Positions 52,901 to 62,542 of a stretch of DNA of 64,000 bases are shown piece after piece; positions within the stretch are counted from its first letter, which is position 1; every line of letters starts with the position of its first letter. The position numbers and the translations under genes are program-made. Under the pieces are notes generated by a model. That model ran no database searches and had not been told where the DNA came from. It saw nothing but the letters and a program-made list of their open reading frames with translations. Source of the DNA: an uncultured Lachnospiraceae bacterium. Its GTDB lineage: Bacteria; Bacillota; Clostridia; Lachnospirales; Lachnospiraceae. The DNA lies in the NCBI GenBank assembly GCA_951802115.1, contig CATOPL010000004.1, positions 124,001 to 188,000 of the forward strand. The letters run 5' to 3'.

Positions 52901-55900
52901 CCTCACGCAGAGGTCGACAGAGTTACAGCATTGAAGTGTACGACGAAACTGTCTTTCAATTCACGACCTCACGCAGAGGTCGACCAGTCCAGACCCATCT
53001 CAAGGGCTCGCTCAGAATCCTTTCAATTCACGACCTCACGCAGAGGTCGACAAAAGGTGGGATTATATGCCATTTGAAACAAATCCTTTCAATTCACGAC
53101 CTCACGCAGAGGTCGACTGTATGCGGCGGCAGGGGATGCGGCGGCAACGAATCTTTCAATTCACGACCTCACGCAGAGGTCGACCCCGGCGCAGGTGCAG
53201 ATGCAGCTTGCGGAGTATCTTTCAATTCACGACCTCACGCAGAGGTCGACCAGGCAACGGGGCGGTGTTCGGTGGATGGTTCTCTTTCAATTCACGACCT
53301 CACGCAGAGGTCGACGCTGATTCAGTTTTTCGTTTACGCACTTCTTGACTTTCAATTCACGACCTCACGCAGAGGTCGACATGTCGCTGTACCGGGAGAC
53401 GCTTTTGATGCTATCTTTCAATTCACGACCTCACGCAGAGGTCGACCATTTGATCACCTCCCGGATCATAATAACACATGCCTTTCAATTCACGACCTCA
53501 CGCAGAGGTCGACTGCGTATCCGCTGCCACATCCGCATCCCTGCGGGCTTTCAATTCACGACCTCACGCAGAGGTCGACGAATTTCTGTAAACTGGTGCA
53601 TATCCTCTATTTTCTTTCAATTCACGACCTCACGCAGAGGTCGACCATGTGGCATAGGCTGGTACTACAAGCCTATAAAGCTTTCAATTCACGACCTCAC
53701 GCAGAGGTCGACTGTAAATGTGATTGTGGTGAGATAGTATCTGTTACTTTCAATTCACGACCTCACGCAGAGGTCGACAAGTAGTCGCATCCGCAAAAGA
53801 AAGAGCAGAATCTTTCAATTCACGACCTCACGCAGAGGTCGACCGGACCACAAAAGACCATGATACCCTCTGGATTACTTTCAATTCACGACCTCACGCA
53901 GAGGTCGACCTGTTCTTGGAAGTTCTGCGGGTTCTGGTAGTGCCTTTCAATTCACGACCTCACGCAGAGGTCGACTATATCGTTTACCGATTGGTACGTG
54001 GAATGATGGTCTTTCAATTCACGACCTCACGCAGAGGTCGACAGGGGTTGTCTAATGGCGAACAAATTTGAAAAACTTTCAATTCACGACCTCACGCAGA
54101 GGTCGACAATAGACCATCATCAATTTCCATAAACCATCCATCTTTCAATTCACGACCTCACGCAGAGGTCGACATGCGGATGGCGAAACCTCTTAGAGAG
54201 CAGGTCCTTTCAATTCACGACCTCACGCAGAGGTCGACTAGCCCCATTTTGAGCATTTGTCAATAGGTTTTTCTTTCAATTCACGACCTCACGCAGAGGT
54301 CGACAAGGAATTACCTCTTAGAGGATATGATGGACGTATCTTTCAATTCACGACCTCACGCAGAGGTCGACCGACTAGTGCATACAAAAAACTTATGAAT
54401 AAGTTTCTTTCAATTCACGACCTCACGCAGAGGTCGACCCCGCCGGCCTTTTGCGGACGGGTCCTTGGATGTCTTTCAATTCACGACCTCACGCAGAGGT
54501 CGACGAACTGGCAACACTGGAAGAAGAAACGGAAAGTGCTTTCAATTCACGACCTCACGCAGAGGTCGACAATAGCGTTTGTCACAATGACAACGTCTGG
54601 AACCTTTCAATTCACGACCTCACGCAGAGGTCGACCATCTTATCAGCTCCTTGATGGTTTCACAGCTATCTTTCAATTCACGACCTCACGCAGAGGTCGA
54701 CGATTGCATAATCTTCTTTTACATCTTCCATAATCATCTTTCAATTCACGACCTCACGCAGAGGTCGACGCCAGAAATGTATTGATTGCCTTTATGACAG
54801 GGGTCTTTCAATTCACGACCTCACGCAGAGGTCGACACGAAAATACGGAGAACACATCCGCAAATGTCACCTTTCAATTCACGACCTCACGCAGAGGTCG
54901 ACCATCCGCAGAAAGCGAACAGGAAAAGGATAATCACTTTCAATTCACGACCTCACGCAGAGGTCGACTTCAACCAGATATTCCCGGTTTTCGTGTATCA
55001 GATCTTTCAATTCACGACCTCACGCAGAGGTCGACCCCCGGCGACTTTGGTTTGAATGACTTATACAGACTTTCAATTCACGACCTCACGCAGAGGTCGA
55101 CCTTTGCGGCGTCCATTAGCGCGTTTGGATCACATCTTTCAATTCACGACCTCACGCAGAGGTCGACAATGTTGGAAACCAGATCCGAAGAATAGCGAAA
55201 CCTTTCAATTCACGACCTCACGCAGAGGTCGACCACCAGTCGGACACGATATCGCCGTAAAAATACCTTTCAATTCACGACCTCACGCAGAGGTCGACTT
55301 ACGTTTGTCTGGAACCATGAACCGATATTCTTCTTTCAATTCACGACCTCACGCAGAGGTCGACTCACTTGTGGAAATACTACCGGGAACACGGTTCCTT
55401 TCAATTCACGACCTCACGCAGAGGTCGACACATTTTCATAAAACGAATTCCATTCCGCTTCGGTCTTTCAATTCACGACCTCACGCAGAGGTCGACTTTT
55501 TCCATGCTTTCATTCTCCCTTCTGTTCTAACTTTCAATTCACGACCTCACGCAGAGGTCGACCGTCCGTGATATTTTTCTTCGACCAAAAGAAAGTCTTT
55601 CAATTCACGACCTCACGCAGAGGTCGACATCTTTTTTGTCATAGTCCCACCGGAACCGGAATCTTTCAATTCACGACCTCACGCAGAGGTCGACGGTATT
55701 ATCTCCGGTTCCGCTGTCCTGCCAGTCATCTTTCAATTCACGACCTCACGCAGAGGTCGACAATTTATCCATATTCCGCATTGTGCGGTATGAATCCTTT
55801 CAATTCACGACCTCACGCAGAGGTCGACCTATTTTCTGTTCATTCATGGTTTGATTCCTTTTCCTTTCAATTCACGACCTCACGCAGAGGTCGACCCTGC

Positions 55901-57484
55901 TGCCCCGGCGTCCAGTCTTTCACGGGCGATCTTTCAATTCACGACCTCACGCAGAGGTCGACTTCCGGCTGTTCGTCGTATTCCTCCGCCCATATGACTT
56001 TCAATTCACGACCTCACGCAGAGGTCGACATCCACCTCTACAAAAGCACGTTTAACCATATTATCTTTCAATTCACGACCTCACGCAGAGGTCGACACAT
56101 TGCAATTATACCACGACAGCAGGAGAGGGGGCTTTCAATTCACGACCTCACGCAGAGGTCGACGGAAGTCGAGGGCGTGGCAACGCTGATCCTGAATCTT
56201 TCAATTCACGACCTCACGCAGAGGTCGACTGGAATTGAACGCGATCTTTTTCACGGACGTGTTCTTTCAATTCACGACCTCACGCAGAGGTCGACTGGCG
56301 GACTGCCTGTCTAATAATTTGAATGGAATACTTTCAATTCACGACCTCACGCAGAGGTCGACCCGCCCGCGTATTCTTCCACGCTTGCGACTGATCTTTC
56401 AATTCACGACCTCACGCAGAGGTCGACCTTTCGATCAGTTCCGGGATCATCATCATTTCGTCTTTCAATTCACGACCTCACGCAGAGGTCGACACGCCTT
56501 GACGTCGAATTCTGTTTCCGATCTGAATCTTTCAATTCACGACCTCACGCAGAGGTCGACCGAAGATCACACTACACTGTTATTAAGCGGAATTCTTTCA
56601 ATTCACGACCTCACGCAGAGGTCGACGGCTTTACTCTTGTTAAATCCTGCCCCTTTCAGTCTTTCAATTCACGACCTCACGCAGAGGTCGACCGCAGCAC
56701 TGGCGGCGGGGTTCGTTTATCTGTATACTTTCAATTCACGACCTCACGCAGAGGTCGACATGATGATCCCGGAACTGATCGAAAGCAGGATCCTTTCAAT
56801 TCACGACCTCACGCAGAGGTCGACCGGCTTTGTTTGCTTGTAATAATAGGCGTTTTCTCCTTTCAATTCACGACCTCACGCAGAGGTCGACTTCCCCGGA
56901 CGCCGCCGGATCCGCATATTGAAATCTTTCAATTCACGACCTCACGCAGAGGTCGACAGCGGCGGAAGATTATATTTGAAACATATCAGGGACTTTCAAT
57001 TCACGACCTCACGCAGAGGTCGACGATCCATTTAGTGATCGAAAAGGGAGGGAACGCCTTTCAATTCACGACCTCACGCAGAGGTCGACCAGGTAATCGA
57101 CGCCCTGATCCGCGTCATAGATCTTTCAATTCACGACCTCACGCAGAGGTCGACATTTCCGCGACGCTTTCCGTCGTCTCGATGTTGAACTTTCAATTCA
57201 CGACCTCACGCAGAGGTCGACAACTGGCGGATATATATATCGCCGCCGGAACAGTCTTTCAATTCACGACCTCACGCAGAGGTCGACAAACGGCGCGAAT
57301 TTCGCCCGGCGCAAGTTTAATCTTTCAATTCACGACCTCACGCAGAGGTCGACGACATATATCGGGGCGATCGTGAACGGAATCATCTTTCAATTCACGA
57401 CCTCACGCAGAGGTCGACTCAACCAGATATTCCCGGTTTTCGTGTATCAGATCTTTCAATTCACGACCTCACGCAGAGGTCGAC
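46922..57484 (-). CRISPR. Type I-C CRISPR array, about 160 repeats
   Basis: By hand count there are 160 repeats of 32 bp separated by 159 spacers of 33-37 bp. In the transcribed (minus) direction the repeat starts GTCGACCTCTGCGTGAGG and ends TCGTGAATTGAAAG, the type I-C form with the inverted pair CGACCTC / GAGGTCG and the ATTGAAA 3' handle. The cas genes and leader lie at the high-coordinate end, so new spacers enter near 57.45 kb and the oldest lie near 46.95 kb. Repeats fall into blocks: 136 with loop ACGCA (48515-57484), 15 with ACACG (47521-48480), 8 with AACTC in the handle (46988-47486) and one variant at 46922. Several spacers repeat each other. Confidence 0.98.
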
Positions 57485-57605
57485 ATCAATATTTCACATA
57501 TTTTATGCAAAATTTTGATCTTATTTCTTATATTTTTCACAAAAACCACTTTAAATAAAGTTCAAAAATATTAATGTTACTTCATTTTTACTAAAATAAA
57601 CTGCT
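57485..57605 (-). promoter_or_regulatory. CRISPR leader
   Basis: About 120 bp of very AT-rich sequence between the first repeat and the cas terminator. It should carry the array promoter and the signals for leader-end spacer insertion. Runs such as AAAATATGTGAAATATTGAT directly abut the first repeat. Because a terminator separates it from cas2, the array must have its own promoter here; no convincing -35/-10 pair could be chosen among the many AT-rich candidates. Confidence 0.8.
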
Positions 57606-57654
57606 AAAAAAGGTGCGAATCTCCTGGCATTTCATGTGCACTTCACATTCGCAC
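57606..57654 (-). terminator. Terminator at the end of the cas operon
   Basis: On the minus strand GTGCGAAT (57647-57654) pairs with ATTCGCAC (57613-57620) and is followed by CTTTTTTAG. The loop contains a further GTGCAC palindrome. The stem starts at the cas2 stop codon, so transcription of the cas genes should end before the leader. Confidence 0.75.
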
Positions 57655-57944
57655 TAAAAGATCAGCGGCTCTGTCACATCAAAACCCGGTTTGGCCCCCA
57701 TGTGTTCTACTTTGTTCTTGTACTTATCGCCCAGATTATAGAACCGTAAACTGTCTTTTTTCTTGTCTATGATACCTTCCAGAATCGCTTTTATCTGCCG
57801 ATACTGTACAGAATCCACCTGACATTCAAAAACAGAATTTTGGACTCTCTGGCCATAATTTACGCATTGCTTTGCCACTTTCCTCAGCCGTGTTCGTCCG
57901 GCAGCGTCTTCTGTATTTACATCATATGTAATTAAAACAAGCAT
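57654..57944 (-). CDS. cas2: CRISPR-associated endonuclease Cas2
   Basis: A 96 aa ferredoxin-fold protein, MLVLITYDVNTEDAAGRTRL with the conserved Asp8, then CVNYGQRVQNSVFECQVDSVQ and LRFYNLGDKYKNKVEHMG. It bridges two Cas1 dimers in the spacer integration complex. It lies 7 bp downstream of cas1 and is the last gene of the cas operon. The I-C subtype form is short, as here. Confidence 0.97.
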   Translation of the reverse strand: MLVLITYDVNTEDAAGRTRLRKVAKQCVNYGQRVQNSVFECQVDSVQYRQIKAILEGIIDKKKDSLRFYNLGDKYKNKVEHMGAKPGFDVTEPLIF

Positions 57945-57951
57945 CGCTCAC

Positions 57952-58983
57952 CTACTTCCAGAAAAACGGAGGATATTCATCCAGATCACCCCGCAGATAT
58001 CTGGCCAGAAGCATTGCCTGCACATGAGGAACCATACCCCATTCTATTTTTTCATTCAGAAAGGGATGTCGGATAACTTCCTGTTTTCGTTCCTGCCATG
58101 ATTTCAAAAATATTTTTCTGCCTGCATCATCCAGAATAACTGCGTCGCTTTCTTTCCTGACAAAATGTTTCTCTTTTATGATCCGTTTATTGATCATTGT
58201 TAAAACAAATCGATCAGCCATCACCCCTCTGAGCTCTTCCATCAGATCCAGTGCAAGTGAAATCCGTCCCGGACGGTCTGTGTGATAAAACCCTACATAC
58301 GCATCCAGTCCAACTGCTTCCAACGCTGCTCCGCACATTCCTGCCAGTAAACTGTATGAGAAGGAAAGCATGGCGTTCACCGGGTCCAGCGGAGGCCGTT
58401 TGTTCCGACCACGAAAATAAAATTCTTCTTTCTGCTGTAAGATTAAATCGTCAAAAACAGAAAAATATACGGATGCCGCTTCTCCTTCCAGTCCAAGAAG
58501 CCGGCCACTTGTTTCACATGTTCTTATGTTCTTCAGGCTTTGATATAAAATTTCTGATTTTGCCTTTATATTCTCCGCATCCAGCCTCAGAGAATAATCC
58601 CTTACAGCTCTTTCAAGAATCCATCTGGAATTATACACTTTCCCCAGAATAAAATTTCGTGCCAGTTTCAGACTTTCTTCCGCATTCTCGCTGACTCTGT
58701 ACTGTTCTTTTCTCAGAGTGACATTCCCTTTTACTTTTCCGGTCACCCGGGCCAGAAAACGGCCGTTTCCGGACATAAATGTAAGTTCTATATTCCGCTC
58801 TGCGCAGGCTCCCATCAAAGCAGGACTCGCTCCAGTATAACCGAACGTCACGATCCCCTGAAGATTATGCAGCGGCACACGTCCGATTTCCTCCTGCTTT
58901 TCAGATACAACGACATTTTCCCCCTCCAGAGAAAGATATCTGTTTTTTCCTGTGATATACAATGTGTTTAACAATCTTTTCAT
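57952..58983 (-). CDS. cas1: CRISPR-associated endonuclease Cas1 (type I-C)
   Basis: The 343 aa integrase starts at 58983 (MKRLLNTLYITGKNRYLSLEG), overlapping the cas4 stop by 4 bp (ATGA) behind AGAGGGGATCCC; a 32-codon longer reading is a cas4 overlap artefact. Metal-binding residues appear in LGLEGEAASVYFSVFDDLI (Glu), GFYHTDRPGRISLALDLMEEL (His and Asp). It integrates new spacers at the leader end with Cas2, and Cas4 helps choose them. Confidence 0.97.
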   Translation of the reverse strand: MKRLLNTLYITGKNRYLSLEGENVVVSEKQEEIGRVPLHNLQGIVTFGYTGASPALMGACAERNIELTFMSGNGRFLARVTGKVKGNVTLRKEQYRVSENAEESLKLARNFILGKVYNSRWILERAVRDYSLRLDAENIKAKSEILYQSLKNIRTCETSGRLLGLEGEAASVYFSVFDDLILQQKEEFYFRGRNKRPPLDPVNAMLSFSYSLLAGMCGAALEAVGLDAYVGFYHTDRPGRISLALDLMEELRGVMADRFVLTMINKRIIKEKHFVRKESDAVILDDAGRKIFLKSWQERKQEVIRHPFLNEKIEWGMVPHVQAMLLARYLRGDLDEYPPFFWK

Positions 58984-59654
58984 CCGGGATCCCCTCTTTC
59001 CAGAAGTCTGTTCTCTATATAACTGGTTACTGAAAGATTTTTGTTTAACACCGGCATACACAGGTCTTTCAGAGAACATGCGTTGCAGCTCTTACTCCAT
59101 TTCACCTTCGGAGTATATCTCCGATCATAATATTTGTGCATTTCCAAAAACATGTCTTTGACTTTTGTCCGCAGGACAGGCTGAAATTCCATCTTCTCTC
59201 TGTGTCTTGTCTCTCCATAATAAATATATCCATATGATATATCGCAGCAGAGCATTTCTTCCAGACACAGTGCCTGAGCAGTAAGCTGCAGCGCGTCCAC
59301 ATCTGTCGCTTTGGGACTTCCTCTCTTATATTCAACGGGAACCGGCTGGTATCTCCCCTCCTTTCCGGAAAGGGAGACTCCCTTCTCCGATCTGTAAAAT
59401 TCTACTACATCGCATTCTCCGCTGATCCCAATCTCGCGGGAATGGACCGGCAATGCTCTGACAATGATCCGGTCTCCCCGCTTTTCTTTTACAGATGCGT
59501 CATGTGCTTTTTCATGGAGCAGTTTTCCTTCCACGGTTCTTACATTTTCCTGCCACTGCAGTTCAATATAAGCCAACGCCCACTGTCTTCTGCAGAAAGC
59601 AAAATGCTGAATCCCTGACAACTGAAGAAAATCTTCTTCCTCATACACCGTCAA
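58980..59654 (-). CDS. cas4: CRISPR-associated exonuclease Cas4
   Basis: A 224 aa RecB-like nuclease with an iron-sulphur cluster. The first Cys is in GIQHFAFCRRQWALAYIE; the other three are in SKSCNACSLKDLCMP near the C-terminus. The nuclease motifs include EKAHD, GISGECDVVEF (Asp) and PVEYKRGSPK (Glu and Lys). In type I-C systems it trims prespacers and checks the PAM before Cas1-Cas2 integration. It overlaps cas7 by 14 bp and cas1 by 4 bp. Confidence 0.96.
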   Translation of the reverse strand: MTVYEEEDFLQLSGIQHFAFCRRQWALAYIELQWQENVRTVEGKLLHEKAHDASVKEKRGDRIIVRALPVHSREIGISGECDVVEFYRSEKGVSLSGKEGRYQPVPVEYKRGSPKATDVDALQLTAQALCLEEMLCCDISYGYIYYGETRHREKMEFQPVLRTKVKDMFLEMHKYYDRRYTPKVKWSKSCNACSLKDLCMPVLNKNLSVTSYIENRLLERGDPG

Positions 59655-60504
59655 ATACCTCCGGAGCTATACAGCCGTCCAGATTCCAGTCAATCTCATA
59701 TTCTTCAAAACTTTTGGGACGGTCAATCTGCCTGATATAAAATCCCCGCTGGATTCTCCCGCTGGATACCGGCGGAATCTTCTCTTCATGCTGCCACCAG
59801 TACATCCGGCACAGCTCCATGCTTCCTTCCGGTCTTGCGGAGGACGCGTCATTTTCAAAAAGTGTTTTTAAGGATTCTTTAAGTATTTCTGCGTCCTCCT
59901 GGGAAAATCCGGTCTTCTCCGCCAGCTGCACATTGACGCTCCCCATAACTTTATATACGGCGAATCCAATACGATGCTTTGTTCCCATGGTGTCCGATGC
60001 TTTACTCTCTTTTCCGGCTTCACTGTTTACACTTTTTGTGATCTGCATGCTGATCACATCCACCGGAGACAAACTCACTGCCTGATGAATCGAGACTGGT
60101 CCTCTTACACCAAAAGAAATCTCTTCTCCTTTAAAGGCGAATACCTGCCCAAAAGCCCTTACATCCAGCCATTCTTCACAGGCAATCCGGGCGCAGGCAT
60201 CTCTGTTTGCATCCTTTTTCTTCTTTCCTGTCCCAAACTCATCTTTTAGTCTCGGACATCCTTCTGCCCGGTCTTTCAGACTTTTGAACCCATCATCCGA
60301 ACGATCATCCGACTGTACAAATACTTTCTGGCCCAGATCCTGAAAACGATTGCGGAGCTTTCTCTTGATGCACACATCCGATATCTCCCCATAACCGTCC
60401 AGATCGATTCTGGGACGGTTTCCGTTCAGCGGATCTCCATTTGGATTCGCATTATGTACGCTGACAAATAATGTAAAATCAATTTTTCCTTTCAGTTCAC
60501 TCAT
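59641..60504 (-). CDS. cas7: Cascade backbone protein Cas7 (Csd2)
   Basis: The 287 aa crRNA-binding subunit starts at 60504 (MSELKGKIDFTLFVSVHNAN), where ATGGAGGAAGTAAGG precedes the ATG; it overlaps the cas8c gene by 8 bp. Signature stretches are NANPNGDPLNGNRPRIDLDG, RDACARIACEEWLDVRAFGQVFA and ITKSVNSEAGKESKASDTMG. Several copies line the crRNA in the type I-C Cascade complex. Confidence 0.96.
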   Translation of the reverse strand: MSELKGKIDFTLFVSVHNANPNGDPLNGNRPRIDLDGYGEISDVCIKRKLRNRFQDLGQKVFVQSDDRSDDGFKSLKDRAEGCPRLKDEFGTGKKKKDANRDACARIACEEWLDVRAFGQVFAFKGEEISFGVRGPVSIHQAVSLSPVDVISMQITKSVNSEAGKESKASDTMGTKHRIGFAVYKVMGSVNVQLAEKTGFSQEDAEILKESLKTLFENDASSARPEGSMELCRMYWWQHEEKIPPVSSGRIQRGFYIRQIDRPKSFEEYEIDWNLDGCIAPEVFDGV

Positions 60505-62542
60505 CCTTACTTCCTCCATCCGTTTCTTCTTTCTTATAGTTCTTCAGTTGAAAAGACTGGCTGTGAAATCCCAGGAGATACAGCCCGTCCAGCTTTGTAT
60601 TTTCCCGAAAACCTTCGACTTCAAAAAGCTGGCAGATCTGATCGATCAGATTTTCATAATATTTTCTCTCCGTCAGTTTCAGCTTACCCAAATAGGGCTG
60701 CAGGTTTTCTTCAATAACTTTCCAGGTACTAAACGGCCGCTGTGCAAAAGCGCTCATATATCTTTTCGCGTTGGTTACACGCCCGGAATCTTTCTCTGTG
60801 TCAAAAGTCCGATACTCAATCCGGTCCGCCACCGCCAAAAGCCTCCCGTACAGATAATTTTTGTCCCTGCAATTTTCATCCAGTGCCACTTCCCATTCCT
60901 CCTTATCCGTTTCAAATCTGTGTTTTTTTACAAAAGAGCACGCCAGTGCCAGAACTTTTTCCCAGTTATAACGTTCCTTATAAGACTGCGGAGCAGACGC
61001 CTTGTTTACGGCAGTTCTTACCAGATCATACGGAATGTTCCGTCCGTCCCATATGCATGGCATCAGACGTTTTCCCGTCTCTGCATAAAGCCGTTTCCCA
61101 TTTTTGTCGCTAATGGTCAGTATTCCTTTCGAGTCTGAGCCATATAAAATATCTGCAATCTCTTTTATTCCTGGAATTCCCACGTACAACTGCCTTTTTC
61201 CATTTTTATATTTTGTGTGTAACCACGCGCACTGATTGTGCCACTTTTCTATATTTTCCAGATACCTGCCGGTTTCCAGTGCTTTATATTCTGCCAGCGC
61301 CAGCCTTCCCCTAGTCGCTGCGTCAAATGCCATCAGCACCATTCTGGACGAATGGTCGATATACTTTCGATATCCGTTCAAAGCCCGGTAGAATTGTTTG
61401 GCCGTGCTCAGATTTCCGTCAGAAATTTTCTCCGATTCCTTCTCTTCCCCGCTCTTCTTAACATAGTCTTCCGAAAGCAGGCTCTCGTCTATTGTAAAAT
61501 CAGAATCGAGCATTTCACTGTCCGCACCTTGTCCGGCTATATCCTGTTGTACCTGCTGTGCTTCCTCCATAATCGTGTCTGTGTCTGCGTCCCATACAGG
61601 CATCTGCAGCATATTGGATTCCCAGGTCACCATCGTTAATGTATCATAATAGTGTCCCTGTTTCCGTATGATCCATTTCAACGCATTATGGATCTTCTGT
61701 GAAGTCTCACTTCCGATCACAAAGGCCTGTTCTTTACTTAGAAAACGTCCCCGAAAGGTATAATTGGTCTCATCATTGGAAGAGATCAGCTTGGCTCCAT
61801 CTCCTTCATTTCGTATCTTCTTGGAATGGAGATAGGTCGGAGTCTCCCGATGGCCGGTCACATAATCCAGTTCTGTTTCCTTCTGGCAGGAACGATAATA
61901 TGCAAGAAAACATGCCTGCAAAGACGAATCTTTCCAACACGCTTCTTCCGTGATCTGTTCAGATATTTTCTCCCTGACAAGAAACCGCACAAAGCATTTA
62001 TCATATCTTTCACCTTGGATTTTAGCCGTTTCATCCAAAAATCCACTTTCTGTTATGGTCACAACCCCTGTTTTTATAAGATCCTTCACTAGTTCCTGTT
62101 TTAATAAATAGTTATAAATAGCATCTACCTTTTTATGCGAATATTCAGAATGTTGCCATCTTTCTAAAGCTTGAATATATAATTTATAAGCTTCTTCTTT
62201 ATCCTTTTTTCCTTGAATATAATTTTTATAATCTCCTGCCAAATACTTCAAATAATCGCATAATGGATATGGTGCCAGATTATTCGTACGACTTTCAGAC
62301 TCTTCCGTAGATGGTACCATCGTCATCCTATCCTCATTTACAACTTTGGAAGCGTCCAGAAAATTGCCGTCTTCATCAATCACAACCTCGATTTGAGACA
62401 ACATTGTAGTGTGAAACGGTGGAAGCAGGACATATGGAACTTTCTCTGTCCCATTCTTTTTCTGATATTCTTTATATCGTATAATTCCTGCCTCCCTGTT
62501 GTTTTTCTCGTACAGATCCAGCAGTTCTTCCTCCCAGTTCAA
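60497..62542 (-). CDS. cas8c: Cascade large subunit Cas8c (Csd1)
   Basis: The 681 aa large subunit defines subtype I-C. It recognises the PAM and recruits Cas3. Family traits are LPPFHTTMLSQIEVVIDEDG, ASDVV-like N-terminal segments, HREWPTYLHSKKIR-like TYLHSKKIRNEGDGAKLISSND, and LDGLYLLGFHSQSFQLKN at the end. In type I-C operons the small Cas11 subunit is translated from an internal start in this gene; an internal ATG around MVLMAFDAATRGRLALAEYK lies before the C-terminal part, but the true Cas11 start cannot be fixed by eye. It overlaps cas5 by 4 bp. Confidence 0.96.
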   Translation of the reverse strand: MNWEEELLDLYEKNNREAGIIRYKEYQKKNGTEKVPYVLLPPFHTTMLSQIEVVIDEDGNFLDASKVVNEDRMTMVPSTEESESRTNNLAPYPLCDYLKYLAGDYKNYIQGKKDKEEAYKLYIQALERWQHSEYSHKKVDAIYNYLLKQELVKDLIKTGVVTITESGFLDETAKIQGERYDKCFVRFLVREKISEQITEEACWKDSSLQACFLAYYRSCQKETELDYVTGHRETPTYLHSKKIRNEGDGAKLISSNDETNYTFRGRFLSKEQAFVIGSETSQKIHNALKWIIRKQGHYYDTLTMVTWESNMLQMPVWDADTDTIMEEAQQVQQDIAGQGADSEMLDSDFTIDESLLSEDYVKKSGEEKESEKISDGNLSTAKQFYRALNGYRKYIDHSSRMVLMAFDAATRGRLALAEYKALETGRYLENIEKWHNQCAWLHTKYKNGKRQLYVGIPGIKEIADILYGSDSKGILTISDKNGKRLYAETGKRLMPCIWDGRNIPYDLVRTAVNKASAPQSYKERYNWEKVLALACSFVKKHRFETDKEEWEVALDENCRDKNYLYGRLLAVADRIEYRTFDTEKDSGRVTNAKRYMSAFAQRPFSTWKVIEENLQPYLGKLKLTERKYYENLIDQICQLFEVEGFRENTKLDGLYLLGFHSQSFQLKNYKKEETDGGSKDE

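Noticed and set aside
46886-57558. Many open frames reading FNSRPHAEVD, SIHDLTQRST or FQFTTSRRGR repeats
   Set aside because: These are translations of the CRISPR repeat in the three plus frames. They are open only because the 32 bp repeat has no stop there; they have no ribosome binding sites and change with every spacer.
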